Origin: Gammaproteobacteria bacterium
GTDB taxonomy: Bacteria; Pseudomonadota; Gammaproteobacteria; Steroidobacterales; XN24
Direction of reading: 5' to 3'
DNA length: 64,000 nt
Assembly (NCBI GenBank): GCA_024640085.1
Contig: JAHEFR010000006.1
Coordinates: 1 to 64,000, forward strand
Part shown: piece after piece, positions 17,242-25,193 of the stretch
Numbering within the stretch: position 1 is the first letter of the stretch
Layout of the letters: every line of letters starts with the position of its first letter
Translations under genes and position numbers: made by a program
The notes under the pieces: model-generated
The model's input: the letters and a program-made list of their open reading frames with translations, nothing else
Told to the model about the DNA's origin: nothing
Databases searched by the model: none

Positions 17242-18164
17242 ATGTTCCCTCGCATACGCCGTTGCCGCGGGCGGCAGTGCAGGATTGGTTGCTACTGGCG
17301 ACGCTGGTGGTCCTCTGGGGCTCGGCCTTCGTTTTCACGGAGATCGCCCTGGTCGGGTTCTCGCCGTTGCAGGTAGTGACCGGGCGTCTGTGGATCGGGG
17401 CGATGGTCCTGGTGGGACTAATGATCCTGCTCCGACAGCCCTGGCCGCGGGACCCGCGGACCTGGGTCCATTTCACATTCATGGCGGTGCTCGGCAACGT
17501 ACTGCCTTTCCTGCTCATCTCCTGGGGCCAGCAGACAATCTCGTCCGGCCTGACGGGGATACTCATGGCCGTCATGCCGTTGGTGGTGCTGGTGCTGGCG
17601 CACTTCCTGCTGCCGGGCGAGCGACTGAATGCTCCCAGGGTGGCCGGGTTCCTGCTGGGCTTTACCGGCATAGTCCTGCTCACGGGGCCTTCCGCGCTGG
17701 CGGGGCTGGGCGGTGATGCGGGAGAGATTCTCGCCCAGCTGTCGGTGCTTGCCGGCGCAGTCTGCTATGGCCTGAATCTGATCGTCGCCCGGCTCCGGCC
17801 GGAGCTGCCGCCGTTCCAGGTGGCGGGCTGCGTGTTGCTTGCTGCAGCCGTCCTGGCAACAGTGGCGACCGTCACTGGCGGCGATCCGATGCCCGTCCGA
17901 CCCCCGCCGGCCGCGGCCACGGCGCTACTGGGGCTCGGGTTGCTGTCCACCGGGCTGGCGACGGTCGTCTACTATCGGGTCGTGGCCCGGGCCGGTGCCA
18001 CGTTTCTTTCGCTGATCAACTACATGATCCCCGTATACGCTGTCCTGGCCGGAGCCGTGTTCCTTGGCGAGCGCCTGCCCGCCCGCTCTCTGGTGGCGCT
18101 GGGGGTGATCCTCGTCGGCATCGTCGTCTCCCACGGACGACGGTCCCGGAGCGGCAAGCCTTGA
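17238..18164 (+). CDS. EamA family transporter (DMT superfamily)
   Basis: 308-aa integral membrane protein with ten predicted transmembrane helices in two EamA repeats. LVVLWGSAFVFTEIAL opens the first repeat and SVLAGAVCYGLNLIVAR the second; NYMIPVYAVLAGAVFLGERL is the characteristic end of EamA proteins. It begins at a TTG inside the stop of the upstream small ORF and ends overlapping the TTG of the flavoprotein gene, so three genes form a coupled series. DMT-superfamily members export metabolites such as amino acids or nucleotides; the substrate is unknown. Confidence 0.88.
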   Translation: MNVPSHTPLPRAAVQDWLLLATLVVLWGSAFVFTEIALVGFSPLQVVTGRLWIGAMVLVGLMILLRQPWPRDPRTWVHFTFMAVLGNVLPFLLISWGQQTISSGLTGILMAVMPLVVLVLAHFLLPGERLNAPRVAGFLLGFTGIVLLTGPSALAGLGGDAGEILAQLSVLAGAVCYGLNLIVARLRPELPPFQVAGCVLLAAAVLATVATVTGGDPMPVRPPPAAATALLGLGLLSTGLATVVYYRVVARAGATFLSLINYMIPVYAVLAGAVFLGERLPARSLVALGVILVGIVVSHGRRSRSGKP

Positions 18165-19279
18165 GGATCGTCGTTGTCGGTGGCGGCTACGCCGGGCTGA
18201 GCTGCCTGATGGAACTCGCGGATCTGATGCCGGACTCCCGCCGGGTGCTGGTCGATCCGGTCGATCATCATCTCAAGGTGACGCGTCTCCAGGAAGCCCT
18301 GCGCAGGCCCCTGGATGAAATCAGGGTCTCATTCGCTAGTCTCGGCGAGCGGTATGAATTCCGCCACCTCAAGAGCCGTCCGGTCATGTCGCCCGACGCC
18401 GTGATGCGGGCGGACGCCGCGGGGCGCCTCACCGCAGCCGGTATCGACGAGCCCTTCGACGTACTCGTCGTGGCGGCAGGTCTGAAGACTCGGCCCCGAC
18501 CGAAGCTGGCGGGATGCGTCGGCCTGGCAGACCTGAAGCGTATGGACGGCCGCCGGCTGGTGCGGCGAATTGCCGCCGAGGCAGGCGGCGCCCGCGATCG
18601 GATCACGGTCGTCGGAGGCGGCGCCACAGGGCTGCAATACCTTTTCGAGTTGAGGGACGCCCTGCGTCGCGAGGGCGCCCGGACCCGCGTCGCCCTGGTG
18701 GACCCCGGCGAACGCCTGCTGCCGTATCAGCCCCGCCGATTCCACCAGTATGTGCTCAAGCGCATGAAGCAGTCGGGGATCAGTTACCTCAAGGGTTATC
18801 TGCTGGGCTCTGCCGAGCCCGGAAAGCTGGTGCTCGTCGGGCCCCGGGCCGGCAGGCGCGAATTGTCCTCTGCGTTTTCGATGATGTTGACCGGCAGCCT
18901 CGGCAACCCGACGGTATTCGACGCCGACGCGCACGGGCGCGTAGTGCTGCATGGCGAATCCCGGCAGCGGGTCTTCGTGGCCGGCGACTGCAGCCGCTTC
19001 CAGGGCGGCGGGTTCAACACGCCGAGCGCGCAGGCTGCGGTTCGCAAGGGCAGGCTGGTGGCGGCCAATATCCGGCGACTCGCGGCGGGACGACCGCTTG
19101 CGTCCTATGACGCGCGTGAACTCGGTTTCTTCCTGAGCATGGGCCTGCTCGACGGCGTGGGCTGGGTCGGGAATCGCCGGGCCGTCGTCACTGGCGCCCC
19201 GGCATTTGCAGTGCGCGAAGCGATCGAAGCCCGGTACGAGCTTTTCGTCCGCGGTTTCGACACCTTCCAGTTACTCTGA
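18161..19279 (+). CDS. FAD-dependent NDH-2-like oxidoreductase
   Basis: 372-aa flavoprotein of the pyridine nucleotide-disulfide oxidoreductase fold. The FAD site is VVVGGGYAGL at the N-terminus; a second dinucleotide site is VVGGGATGLQ near 147-156; RVFVAGDCSRF precedes TPSAQAAVRKG, the pattern of type II NADH dehydrogenases and sulfide:quinone reductases. No redox-active Cys pair is seen, favouring NDH-2 over disulfide reductases. TTG start, TTGA overlap with the permease. Its 3' end overlaps the convergent PLP-enzyme gene by 9 bases. The acceptor could be quinone or another carrier. Confidence 0.82.
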   Translation: MRIVVVGGGYAGLSCLMELADLMPDSRRVLVDPVDHHLKVTRLQEALRRPLDEIRVSFASLGERYEFRHLKSRPVMSPDAVMRADAAGRLTAAGIDEPFDVLVVAAGLKTRPRPKLAGCVGLADLKRMDGRRLVRRIAAEAGGARDRITVVGGGATGLQYLFELRDALRREGARTRVALVDPGERLLPYQPRRFHQYVLKRMKQSGISYLKGYLLGSAEPGKLVLVGPRAGRRELSSAFSMMLTGSLGNPTVFDADAHGRVVLHGESRQRVFVAGDCSRFQGGGFNTPSAQAAVRKGRLVAANIRRLAAGRPLASYDARELGFFLSMGLLDGVGWVGNRRAVVTGAPAFAVREAIEARYELFVRGFDTFQLL

Positions 19280-20386
19280 GCCCGCCTCCGGGTCCAGTGG
19301 TTGCAGAGGCTCCTCGAAGTAGTAGTGGAATGGCTCCGGCAACCGCCGGTAGTCGGCCGCCATGGCGGCCGGGTCCAGGGGGCGCGAATTGTAGGTATTC
19401 CAGAACAGCACCGTCTGGTCTTCGAGGCGGCCCTGGCGGGCATCCTCGGCGAGCGCAGCGAATGCCTTGCCCGTATAGGTGCCTTCCAGCTTGAGGCCCA
19501 GTTGACGGCGCGCCAGCTCCATGGCCGCTATGCCTTCAGGCGTGAAGCGGGCGTACCCAGGACCGAGGAACTCGTGACGGATGTCCGGCAGTTCATCGCC
19601 GAGGACGTCGGCGCAGCCGAGCAGTCGCCGGGTATCGCGCATGAGGCCTGCCAAACGCTCGGGTCTCGCCACGTCCTCCCTCACTACCCTGACGGCCACC
19701 ATACGCGTGGCCAACCCGGCGAGCCGCAAGCCCAGCAGCAGGCCCGATGCGGTGCCGACCGTGCCGAGCGCGAGATACATCTGATCGGGCTCCGGGAGGC
19801 CGAGTGCGCGGATCTGCGCGCCCAGCTCCAGGCCGGCGTTGACGAAGCCGAGACAGCCCACGGAAGATGATCCGCCGCCGGGGATGCCTACGACGAGTTC
19901 TCCCCGCTGTCCCGAGTCCCGGATGAGGTCTCTTGCGCCGGCTGCGGCCGACGCCTCGCTGTCGAAGGGCATCAGTCGGGCTCCCGTGTGAAATCCCGCC
20001 AGCAGATTCCTCCGGACGTAGGCCGCATTGCTCTGGCGGGTGAGCATGGAATAGCTCCTCAGACCGCAAATCTGCGCGTAGATGCTGGTGGCGAGGGCAT
20101 GGTTGGATCCCGCCACGCCAAAGGTCAGGACCCCGCGGGCGCGGTGGTGGAGAGCCTCGCCGAGCAGGAACTCCAGTTTCCTGACCTTGTTACCTCCATA
20201 GGCGCGACCGCTGAGGTCATCGCGCTTCACCATCAGGCGGCCCAGTCGCAGGCCCGTGTCACTGCCCTCGTGAATTTCCAGCGGTGTCGGAAGTTCCGCC
20301 AGCGCGGCCCGATGGACGGTGCCGGCCAGCTCGGGGAAGGCATCGAAAATCGGCAGCGGCGAAACCGGTTCCATGATATCCGTCAT
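19271..20386 (-). CDS. PLP-dependent ACC deaminase/D-cysteine desulfhydrase family enzyme
   Basis: 371-aa fold-type II PLP enzyme. LMVKRDDLSGRAYGGNKVRKLEFLL holds the Schiff-base lysine (Lys67 in GGNK), followed by TFGVAGSNHALA and LGTVGTASGLLLGL, the phosphate-binding loop. This matches 1-aminocyclopropane-1-carboxylate deaminase and D-cysteine desulfhydrase, which cannot be separated here with confidence. It is slightly longer than the usual 330-340 aa because of N- and C-terminal extensions. It lies 34 bases downstream of the EamA gene and could be the last gene of that minus-strand operon. Confidence 0.85.
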   Translation of the reverse strand: MTDIMEPVSPLPIFDAFPELAGTVHRAALAELPTPLEIHEGSDTGLRLGRLMVKRDDLSGRAYGGNKVRKLEFLLGEALHHRARGVLTFGVAGSNHALATSIYAQICGLRSYSMLTRQSNAAYVRRNLLAGFHTGARLMPFDSEASAAAGARDLIRDSGQRGELVVGIPGGGSSSVGCLGFVNAGLELGAQIRALGLPEPDQMYLALGTVGTASGLLLGLRLAGLATRMVAVRVVREDVARPERLAGLMRDTRRLLGCADVLGDELPDIRHEFLGPGYARFTPEGIAAMELARRQLGLKLEGTYTGKAFAALAEDARQGRLEDQTVLFWNTYNSRPLDPAAMAADYRRLPEPFHYYFEEPLQPLDPEAGSE

Positions 20387-20420
20387 GGTAACGAAGCCAT
20401 GGGCCGGGCACCCACGCCGC

Positions 20421-21353
20421 TCAACCCGGACGGGGTTGGCGGGCGCCGCCGAGGGCGCAGACGGCCGAGCCGACGACCACGATCATCGCCCCGAGGAGGC
20501 TGAGCGCATCAAGCGAATCCTCGCTCCGGTATCCGGTCGGCAGCGCCGTCAACAGGGCGCCGAATGCCACTGTCAGCAAGGGAGTGACCGCCAGCACGGC
20601 GCTGACTCGCGATGCCTGCCAGTGGCGCAGCGCCTCCGCGAAGCTTCCATAGGCCACCAGGGTGTTCACGCTGCAGAACGCCAGCAGGAACAACCCCCAG
20701 GGGCTCAGGGTGTACACACTCGCCGGCGCCGAGGCCGGCAACAGCGCGATGCTGGCCGACACGTAGATCACAAGCAGGATGCTCTGGGCGGTCATCCGGC
20801 TCTGCAGCAGTTTCTGGGCGATGCCGTACGCCGCCCATACCAGAGACGCCAGCACGATCAGCATGACGCCCAGCCCAAGTTCTCCGTCCGGGTCCACCAG
20901 TTCATCCATGCGGTCGTGGAAGAACGTCCCCAGCCCTATCAACAGCGCGGCAAGCCCGATCCACTGCAAGCGGCTGAAGGGCTCGTGAAAAATCACCAGG
21001 CCGCCAAGCAGCAGGAAAAGTGGCGCAAGCTGGACCAGCACCTGGGTGGAGGCCGGGGAGGCGTGGGAAAGACCGAGCAGGTAAAGGACATAGTTGCCGG
21101 TCAGTCCGGCGATCGCCATCAGCAGCAGGCCGATACCGCGCCGATCCAGCCGGCCGAGTCGCGGCAGGCCGCCACGGGCCCAGAGGACGCCGCCGGCGAT
21201 CACTGCCGCAGCCAGGAACCGGTACCAGGTGATCGTGTACGGATCCATGACGGTCAGCATGACCTTGAGCGCGATGGGCAGCAGACCCCAGGCCGTGGCC
21301 GTGACGAGGGCGAAAATGAAGCCCAGCCGCCAGTCGCCCGGCCGCTCAGCCAT
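20421..21353 (-). CDS. EamA family transporter (DMT superfamily)
   Basis: 310-aa membrane protein with about ten helices in two repeats, opening FIFALVTATAWGLLPIALKV; the second repeat contains LIVLASLVWAAYGIAQKLL. It resembles EamA permeases of the YtfF/RhaT-like kind. The ATG at 21353 overlaps the last eight bases of the upstream cupin gene (ATGGCTGA), which decides the start over an in-frame GTG at 21380. It is third in a coupled set of 66-aa protein, cupin and permease. Substrate unknown; it may export whatever the cupin or deaminase acts on, but that is inference. Confidence 0.87.
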   Translation of the reverse strand: MAERPGDWRLGFIFALVTATAWGLLPIALKVMLTVMDPYTITWYRFLAAAVIAGGVLWARGGLPRLGRLDRRGIGLLLMAIAGLTGNYVLYLLGLSHASPASTQVLVQLAPLFLLLGGLVIFHEPFSRLQWIGLAALLIGLGTFFHDRMDELVDPDGELGLGVMLIVLASLVWAAYGIAQKLLQSRMTAQSILLVIYVSASIALLPASAPASVYTLSPWGLFLLAFCSVNTLVAYGSFAEALRHWQASRVSAVLAVTPLLTVAFGALLTALPTGYRSEDSLDALSLLGAMIVVVGSAVCALGGARQPRPG

Positions 21354-21795
21354 CGCCGCGGTCCGGATCTTCGCCGTCACACCGCCGGTAGTCCGAACCG
21401 TCGAAGGCAGGCGTGCACATGCAATAGAAGATCAGGTCCTTCTTCCCGGTGTTCGTCACTTGCTGCGGGACGCCCGGGGGAATGAACACCACGTCGCCGG
21501 CGACGACCTCGACCTGTCGGATGGCGCCGATCCGGACCATGCCCGAACCCTCGATGATCAGGTAACGTTCTGCCGTCCGGTCCAGGCGATGAGTCTCCGT
21601 AGCCTGCCCGGCGAAAAGGCGGGCGCGGGCGATGGAGAGGCCGGGGTCGCGAGAGGTGTTCCAGGATTCCAGGATCGACACGTTCTCGGTGCTGGGGAAC
21701 TCGTCTCCCTGCGCGGGGCGGCAGATCACCTCTCCCCGGGGTCCCTCGGCGATCCGATGGCCAGCCTGCCGGGTCGGTCTCAGCCCAGCGGTCAT
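21346..21795 (-). CDS. Cupin domain-containing protein
   Basis: 149-aa single-domain cupin. Motif 1 is read as THRLDRTAERYLIIEGSG and motif 2 as GDVVFIPPGVPQQVTNTG, giving the two conserved beta-barrel motifs with a His, Glu and Gln/His set able to hold one metal ion. Similar proteins are annotated as mannose-6-phosphate isomerase-like cupins. Its ATG overlaps the stop of the 66-aa gene (ATGA) and its stop overlaps the permease start. Role unknown. Confidence 0.85.
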   Translation of the reverse strand: MTAGLRPTRQAGHRIAEGPRGEVICRPAQGDEFPSTENVSILESWNTSRDPGLSIARARLFAGQATETHRLDRTAERYLIIEGSGMVRIGAIRQVEVVAGDVVFIPPGVPQQVTNTGKKDLIFYCMCTPAFDGSDYRRCDGEDPDRGDG

Positions 21796-21992
21796 CCCGG
21801 GTCCTCCCCTCGCAGAAGCCTGGTCTGGGACAGCAGGAATTCCTCATCCGCGGGCGACAGGTCAAACCGGCGGCAGGCTTCCTCTACGGCCCCCGGGTCG
21901 TGGCGGCCTTCGTCGGACAGCCAGCGCAGCGCGCGCCTCAGGGCCTCGCTCCTGGGCAGGACGCCGCCTCGTTTCCGATCCGCTCCATTCAT
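21792..21992 (-). CDS. Small helical protein (66 aa), function unknown
   Basis: The frame begins MNGADRKRGGVLPRSEALRR, with AGGGGA suitably placed upstream, and ends in ATGA overlap with the cupin gene. The peptide is helical and charged, with RRALRWLSDEG and ACRRFDLSPADEEFLLSQ. It heads a three-gene minus-strand operon and faces the sheath gene across 133 bases. I do not recognise the family, though the coupled arrangement and good ribosome-binding site support expression. Confidence 0.65.
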   Translation of the reverse strand: MNGADRKRGGVLPRSEALRRALRWLSDEGRHDPGAVEEACRRFDLSPADEEFLLSQTRLLRGEDPG

Positions 21993-22125
21993 AATCGTTC
22001 CCCTGGACGCCAAGTGGGTGATTATCGGCTGCTTGCCGTGGGGGTGCGACCCCGGCAACCAGCGCGCTTGCGCGGGCCACATCCGTTTATGTTAATTTCT
22101 CTCAAACCACACGCTGGAGCCCCCG

Positions 22126-23694
22126 GTGCCCGAAAGGCCAATCCCAGGCATCTTCGTAGAAGAAGCCCCCCGCGGCGAACAGCCGATCGCCGCGCCGAAG
22201 GCCATCGTGACAGCGTTTATCGGCAGAACTCTTCGCGGCCCTGTCGACGACCCTGTGATCGTGGAGAGCGTCGATGAGTTCCACCGGGTGTTCGGGGAGC
22301 CGTGGGATGGTTCCACCCTGGTTCCGTGCCTCTATGACTACTTCGAGAATGGCGGCCAGAAGGCTGTCGTTGTCAGGGTAGTGAATGGCGGTCGGCGCGC
22401 CGTACTAAGGATCCCGGCAGGGGATACTCACCTGGTCCTCGAGGCAGCGGACCCGGGCGGGCAGGAGTGGCTCCGGGGCTCGGTGGATTACGACAACATC
22501 GATCCGAAGGAGGATCTGAGCTTCAATCTGGTCCTGCAACGGACGCGCGGGCCGGGGTCGGAACGCATCACGGACCAGGAGATCTACGCACGGGTTTCCG
22601 TGGATCCTTCGTCCAGCCGCTACGTGGGCGACGCTTTGCTCGAGTCAAGGCTGATGCGGTTGCAAGGTGCTGTCCCGAGGCAGCGCCCGGACAGAACCGT
22701 GGGCCCCGGCGTCGGATCACCGGTGGCGTGGATCTCGACGGGCAGTCGTGGTACCGACGGGCAGCGGCTGACCGACTACGACATCATCGGATCTGCCACC
22801 GAGGCCCGCGGACTGTTCGCCCTGCAGAAGGTGCCCGCGTTCCAGTTTCTATGCATCCCGCCGCCGTCACCGGTAGGCGACGTGGGGCCGACTGCTCTGC
22901 TCGCTGCCATCCGTTACTGCCGGCAGCGCCGGGCCATCCTGGTCATGAACCCACCGGCGTCCTGCCTTGGCGCGGACGATCTCACGGCCTATCTGCGGCA
23001 ACTGAACCTGAACAGCGAGAACGCCGTGATGGCGTTTCCCCGGCTCAGGGGCGGGAGCCTCCTGCCCGATGAGACCACGCGGGCGGGGTGTGGTGCGGTG
23101 GCGGGGTTGCTGGCGCGATCGGAGCGGGGCGCCGATGCGTGGAGGCCCTGGTCTACGGCCCCCCGATTGTTGCGTGGCAGCGCCAGGCCGGCATACGACG
23201 TGCCGGCCACGGACGTGGACCGGCTGGTTGCCCTCGGCGTGAACGTTTTCCATAAGCTGAGTGGCGGCCGGGTCGCCATGGCCGGCGAGCGGACCCTGGC
23301 CGGGGTGGATTGTCCGACTCCCACGCTGAGGTCTGTTCGGATCCGGAGGCTCTCGTTGCTGATCGAGGACGCCCTTCGCAACGGTACGCGGTGGGTGGTA
23401 TTTGAAGTGCCCGGGGAGGATCTCCGCGGCCGGGTACGCCGCCAGGTCGAGCAATTCCTGGCCGGACTCGAGGCCCAGGGGGCCTTCCCCACCGGTGGGG
23501 GCTTTCCGCCATTCTTCGTCAAATGCGACGTCGAGACCAACCCCCAGGGATCGGAAATCCGCGGAGCGCTCCACTTCATCGTCGGATTCGCGGTCGGGGC
23601 ACCGGGCAATTACATGATCTACCGCGTCAGCCAGACGGTCGAGGCCGCCAGGGTCGTGCCTGTCAACATGGACCGGTTCCGGTTCTCGGGCTGA
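22126..23694 (+). CDS. Contractile phage tail sheath-like protein
   Basis: 522-aa full-length tail sheath protein of the type used by myophages and extracellular contractile injection systems. The N-terminus MPERPIPGIFVEEAP is the classical sheath start, PVIVESVDEFHRVFGEP and YDYFENGGQKAVVVRVV follow, and the C-terminal domain has LIEDALRNGTRWVVFEV then LAGLEAQGAFPTGG. GTG start. No tube, baseplate, tape-measure, spike, ATPase or capsid genes flank it; neighbours are a cupin/permease operon and a gamma-glutamylcyclotransferase-like gene. It is therefore an orphan in this window. It may be a domesticated gene with a structural or other role; a distant partner locus cannot be excluded. Confidence 0.88.
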   Translation: MPERPIPGIFVEEAPRGEQPIAAPKAIVTAFIGRTLRGPVDDPVIVESVDEFHRVFGEPWDGSTLVPCLYDYFENGGQKAVVVRVVNGGRRAVLRIPAGDTHLVLEAADPGGQEWLRGSVDYDNIDPKEDLSFNLVLQRTRGPGSERITDQEIYARVSVDPSSSRYVGDALLESRLMRLQGAVPRQRPDRTVGPGVGSPVAWISTGSRGTDGQRLTDYDIIGSATEARGLFALQKVPAFQFLCIPPPSPVGDVGPTALLAAIRYCRQRRAILVMNPPASCLGADDLTAYLRQLNLNSENAVMAFPRLRGGSLLPDETTRAGCGAVAGLLARSERGADAWRPWSTAPRLLRGSARPAYDVPATDVDRLVALGVNVFHKLSGGRVAMAGERTLAGVDCPTPTLRSVRIRRLSLLIEDALRNGTRWVVFEVPGEDLRGRVRRQVEQFLAGLEAQGAFPTGGGFPPFFVKCDVETNPQGSEIRGALHFIVGFAVGAPGNYMIYRVSQTVEAARVVPVNMDRFRFSG

Positions 23695-23708
23695 CTGTAC
23701 TCGGCCTG

Positions 23709-24251
23709 GTGGCGCGACTCTCTCACTATTTCGCCTACGGGCCGGACATGCACCCGTTGCTCGGGCCGGCGGCGCCGGGCTGCCGCCTCCTGGGCGTGGC
23801 CTCCCTGGCCCGCTACAGCCTTCGCTTCCACAGGTGTAGCCCGGATTCCACCGACGATTCAGGCAAGTGCGACGCTCTTTATACGGGCAGGGCCGGCGAC
23901 ATCGTCCACGGGGTGTTGTTTCAGATACACGAGCGCAGGGTGCGGCCCGACCGGTCTGGCCGCGGCCGCAGGAGTGTTCCCGTCCGCGTGATGGCGGAGA
24001 CGGGGATGCGGGATGCCTGGATCCAGGTCGCGGACCCCCTGTGGATCGATCCGGCGCGGCTGCCGTTCGACTGGTATATGGCTCTGGTGGGAAGCGGAGC
24101 GCGCATTCACGGGCTCCCGGCCAGCTATCAGGCGCGTTTGCGTGTGGTCGGGACCCGCATCGATCCGGATCGCAAGCGTGCCGCCGGTTTTTTCGAGATC
24201 GCGCGCGGGACGCGCAAGATCCGGCCGTTCTTCAGGAGGCCGCTCGCCTGA
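23709..24251 (+). CDS. Gamma-glutamylcyclotransferase-like protein, probably catalytically altered
   Basis: 180-aa protein of the GGCT fold. YFAYGPDMHPLLGP near the start corresponds to the family's YGSN-M substrate loop, HGVLFQI to the second strand, and WYMALVGSGARIHGLPASYQARL to the C-terminal helices. Two key positions differ from what I expect: the loop Ser-Asn is Pro-Asp, and the segment that normally reads D-R-x-E (catalytic Glu) reads D81-R-S-G84. The enzyme may be inactive or have another substrate. The GTG at 23709 lies 14 bases after the sheath stop, without a clear Shine-Dalgarno, so translation may depend on the sheath gene. Confidence 0.7.
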   Translation: MARLSHYFAYGPDMHPLLGPAAPGCRLLGVASLARYSLRFHRCSPDSTDDSGKCDALYTGRAGDIVHGVLFQIHERRVRPDRSGRGRRSVPVRVMAETGMRDAWIQVADPLWIDPARLPFDWYMALVGSGARIHGLPASYQARLRVVGTRIDPDRKRAAGFFEIARGTRKIRPFFRRPLA

Positions 24252-24588
24252 GCCAAACCCGGTCCGGGGCATCCTGCTCCAGAACCAGGTGTGCTCGTGC
24301 CCGTTGTCTCTGCTCCTTCGCCAACTCGGTCCTGATTGCCTGGTCCAGCGCCGCCACGGCCGCCTCGAAACCCCGGGCGTGTGCGATGACGAAGAGAACG
24401 TCCTGCAAGGGGTCGGGATACTCGGCCACGCTGACCCAGAAAAGCTTCGCGTGACGACGGTCCATCCGACCGGTGTTGCCCGCCGGGTCGTCTATCCGGA
24501 TCGGATACTCGCGCAGCAGCCTGCGCCAGACGTCCAGCGGATCCCAGGATGGCGGCGTGGGGGCTTCGGGTTTCGATACCGGGTGCAT
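24232..24588 (-). CDS. Hypothetical protein (118 aa)
   Basis: Frame starting at an ATG at 24588 (MHPVSKPEAPTPPSWD), which overlaps the convergent GGCT-like gene by 20 bases. It contains WDPLDVWRRLLREYPIRIDD, a central KLFWVSVAEYPDPLQDVLFV stretch and a helical, alanine-rich end. The composition looks coded. An upstream ATG (24642) gives 18 more residues. I do not recognise the family. It lies between the sheath locus and the 3' end of the oxoprolinase operon. Confidence 0.55.
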   Translation of the reverse strand: MHPVSKPEAPTPPSWDPLDVWRRLLREYPIRIDDPAGNTGRMDRRHAKLFWVSVAEYPDPLQDVLFVIAHARGFEAAVAALDQAIRTELAKEQRQRARAHLVLEQDAPDRVWLRRAAS

Positions 24589-24692
24589 ATTCCGACTGAA
24601 TTGTTTGGAGGGATGAATCCAGCGCCAGCGGATCGACGCCACTGGACGGCACCGTAGACGATGCTAGCAGCCGCGGCGCGAAGCGTAAGTGA

Positions 24693-24721
24693 AGCTTTCG
24701 TGACGGAACGTCAGGAAAGCT
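24693..24721. terminator. Near-perfect inverted repeat at the end of the DUF4442 gene
   Basis: AGCTTTC-G-TGACG, a GAA loop, then CGTCA-G-GAAAGCT: 12 paired bases per arm with a single central G/G mismatch. It overlaps the stop codon of the minus-strand DUF4442 gene and lies upstream of the 118-aa gene. There is no U-tract on either strand, so it may be a Rho-dependent or mRNA-end-stabilising hairpin rather than an intrinsic terminator. Confidence 0.5.
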
Positions 24722-25193
24722 TTCTGGACGGGGAGACGTACATCGTGATGGTCGCGCGGACGACTTCTTGCCCCGCCGCGTCGGTCACCACCACGCCCAC
24801 CGGCACGTCCTCGGTCTCGCCCCAGTCACGGAGCGCCAGCGAGGCCTCGGCGATCACTCGTGATTCCGCCTTGCGCAGATAGGCGATCTCCATCCCCCGC
24901 GGTATCCAGCGAGTATCCGGCGGCAACGTCGACTCCATCACCAGCCCGGCAGCGAGTTCGCACAGGTTACCCATGGCCAGCGCGTGCACCGTGCCGATAT
25001 GGTTCTGGACCTTCCGGCGTTTGGGCATCGAGACGATCGCAGTCCCGGGTCGGAGATCCATGAACAGCGGTCTGATGGAGCCGAAATAGGGGGCGCGGAG
25101 ACAGATGATCCTGGTAAAGATCCAGCGCCCGAAGGGCAGGCCCGAGAGGCTGTTGTAGAGGCGGTATGCCTGTCTGGCCGTTTGTTCACTCAT
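24711..25193 (-). CDS. DUF4442 family hot-dog fold protein
   Basis: 160-aa protein. The N-terminal helices (YRLYNSLSGLPFGRWIFT) and then APYFGSIRPLFMDLRPG, KRRKVQNHIGTVHALAMGNLCE and MEIAYLRKAESRVIAEA match DUF4442, a thioesterase-like hot-dog family. NHIGTVHA contains the expected Asn-His pair. The start is fixed by an 8-base overlap with the end of the oxoprolinase gene (ATGAGTGA). A likely role is acyl-CoA thioester hydrolysis or binding, inferred from the fold only. Confidence 0.82.
   Translation of the reverse strand: MSEQTARQAYRLYNSLSGLPFGRWIFTRIICLRAPYFGSIRPLFMDLRPGTAIVSMPKRRKVQNHIGTVHALAMGNLCELAAGLVMESTLPPDTRWIPRGMEIAYLRKAESRVIAEASLALRDWGETEDVPVGVVVTDAAGQEVVRATITMYVSPSRKLS

Noticed and set aside
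22126-24588. Prophage or integrated phage remnant
   Set aside because: Only the sheath gene resembles phage; there is no integrase, capsid, portal, terminase or attachment repeat, and base composition matches the surroundings.
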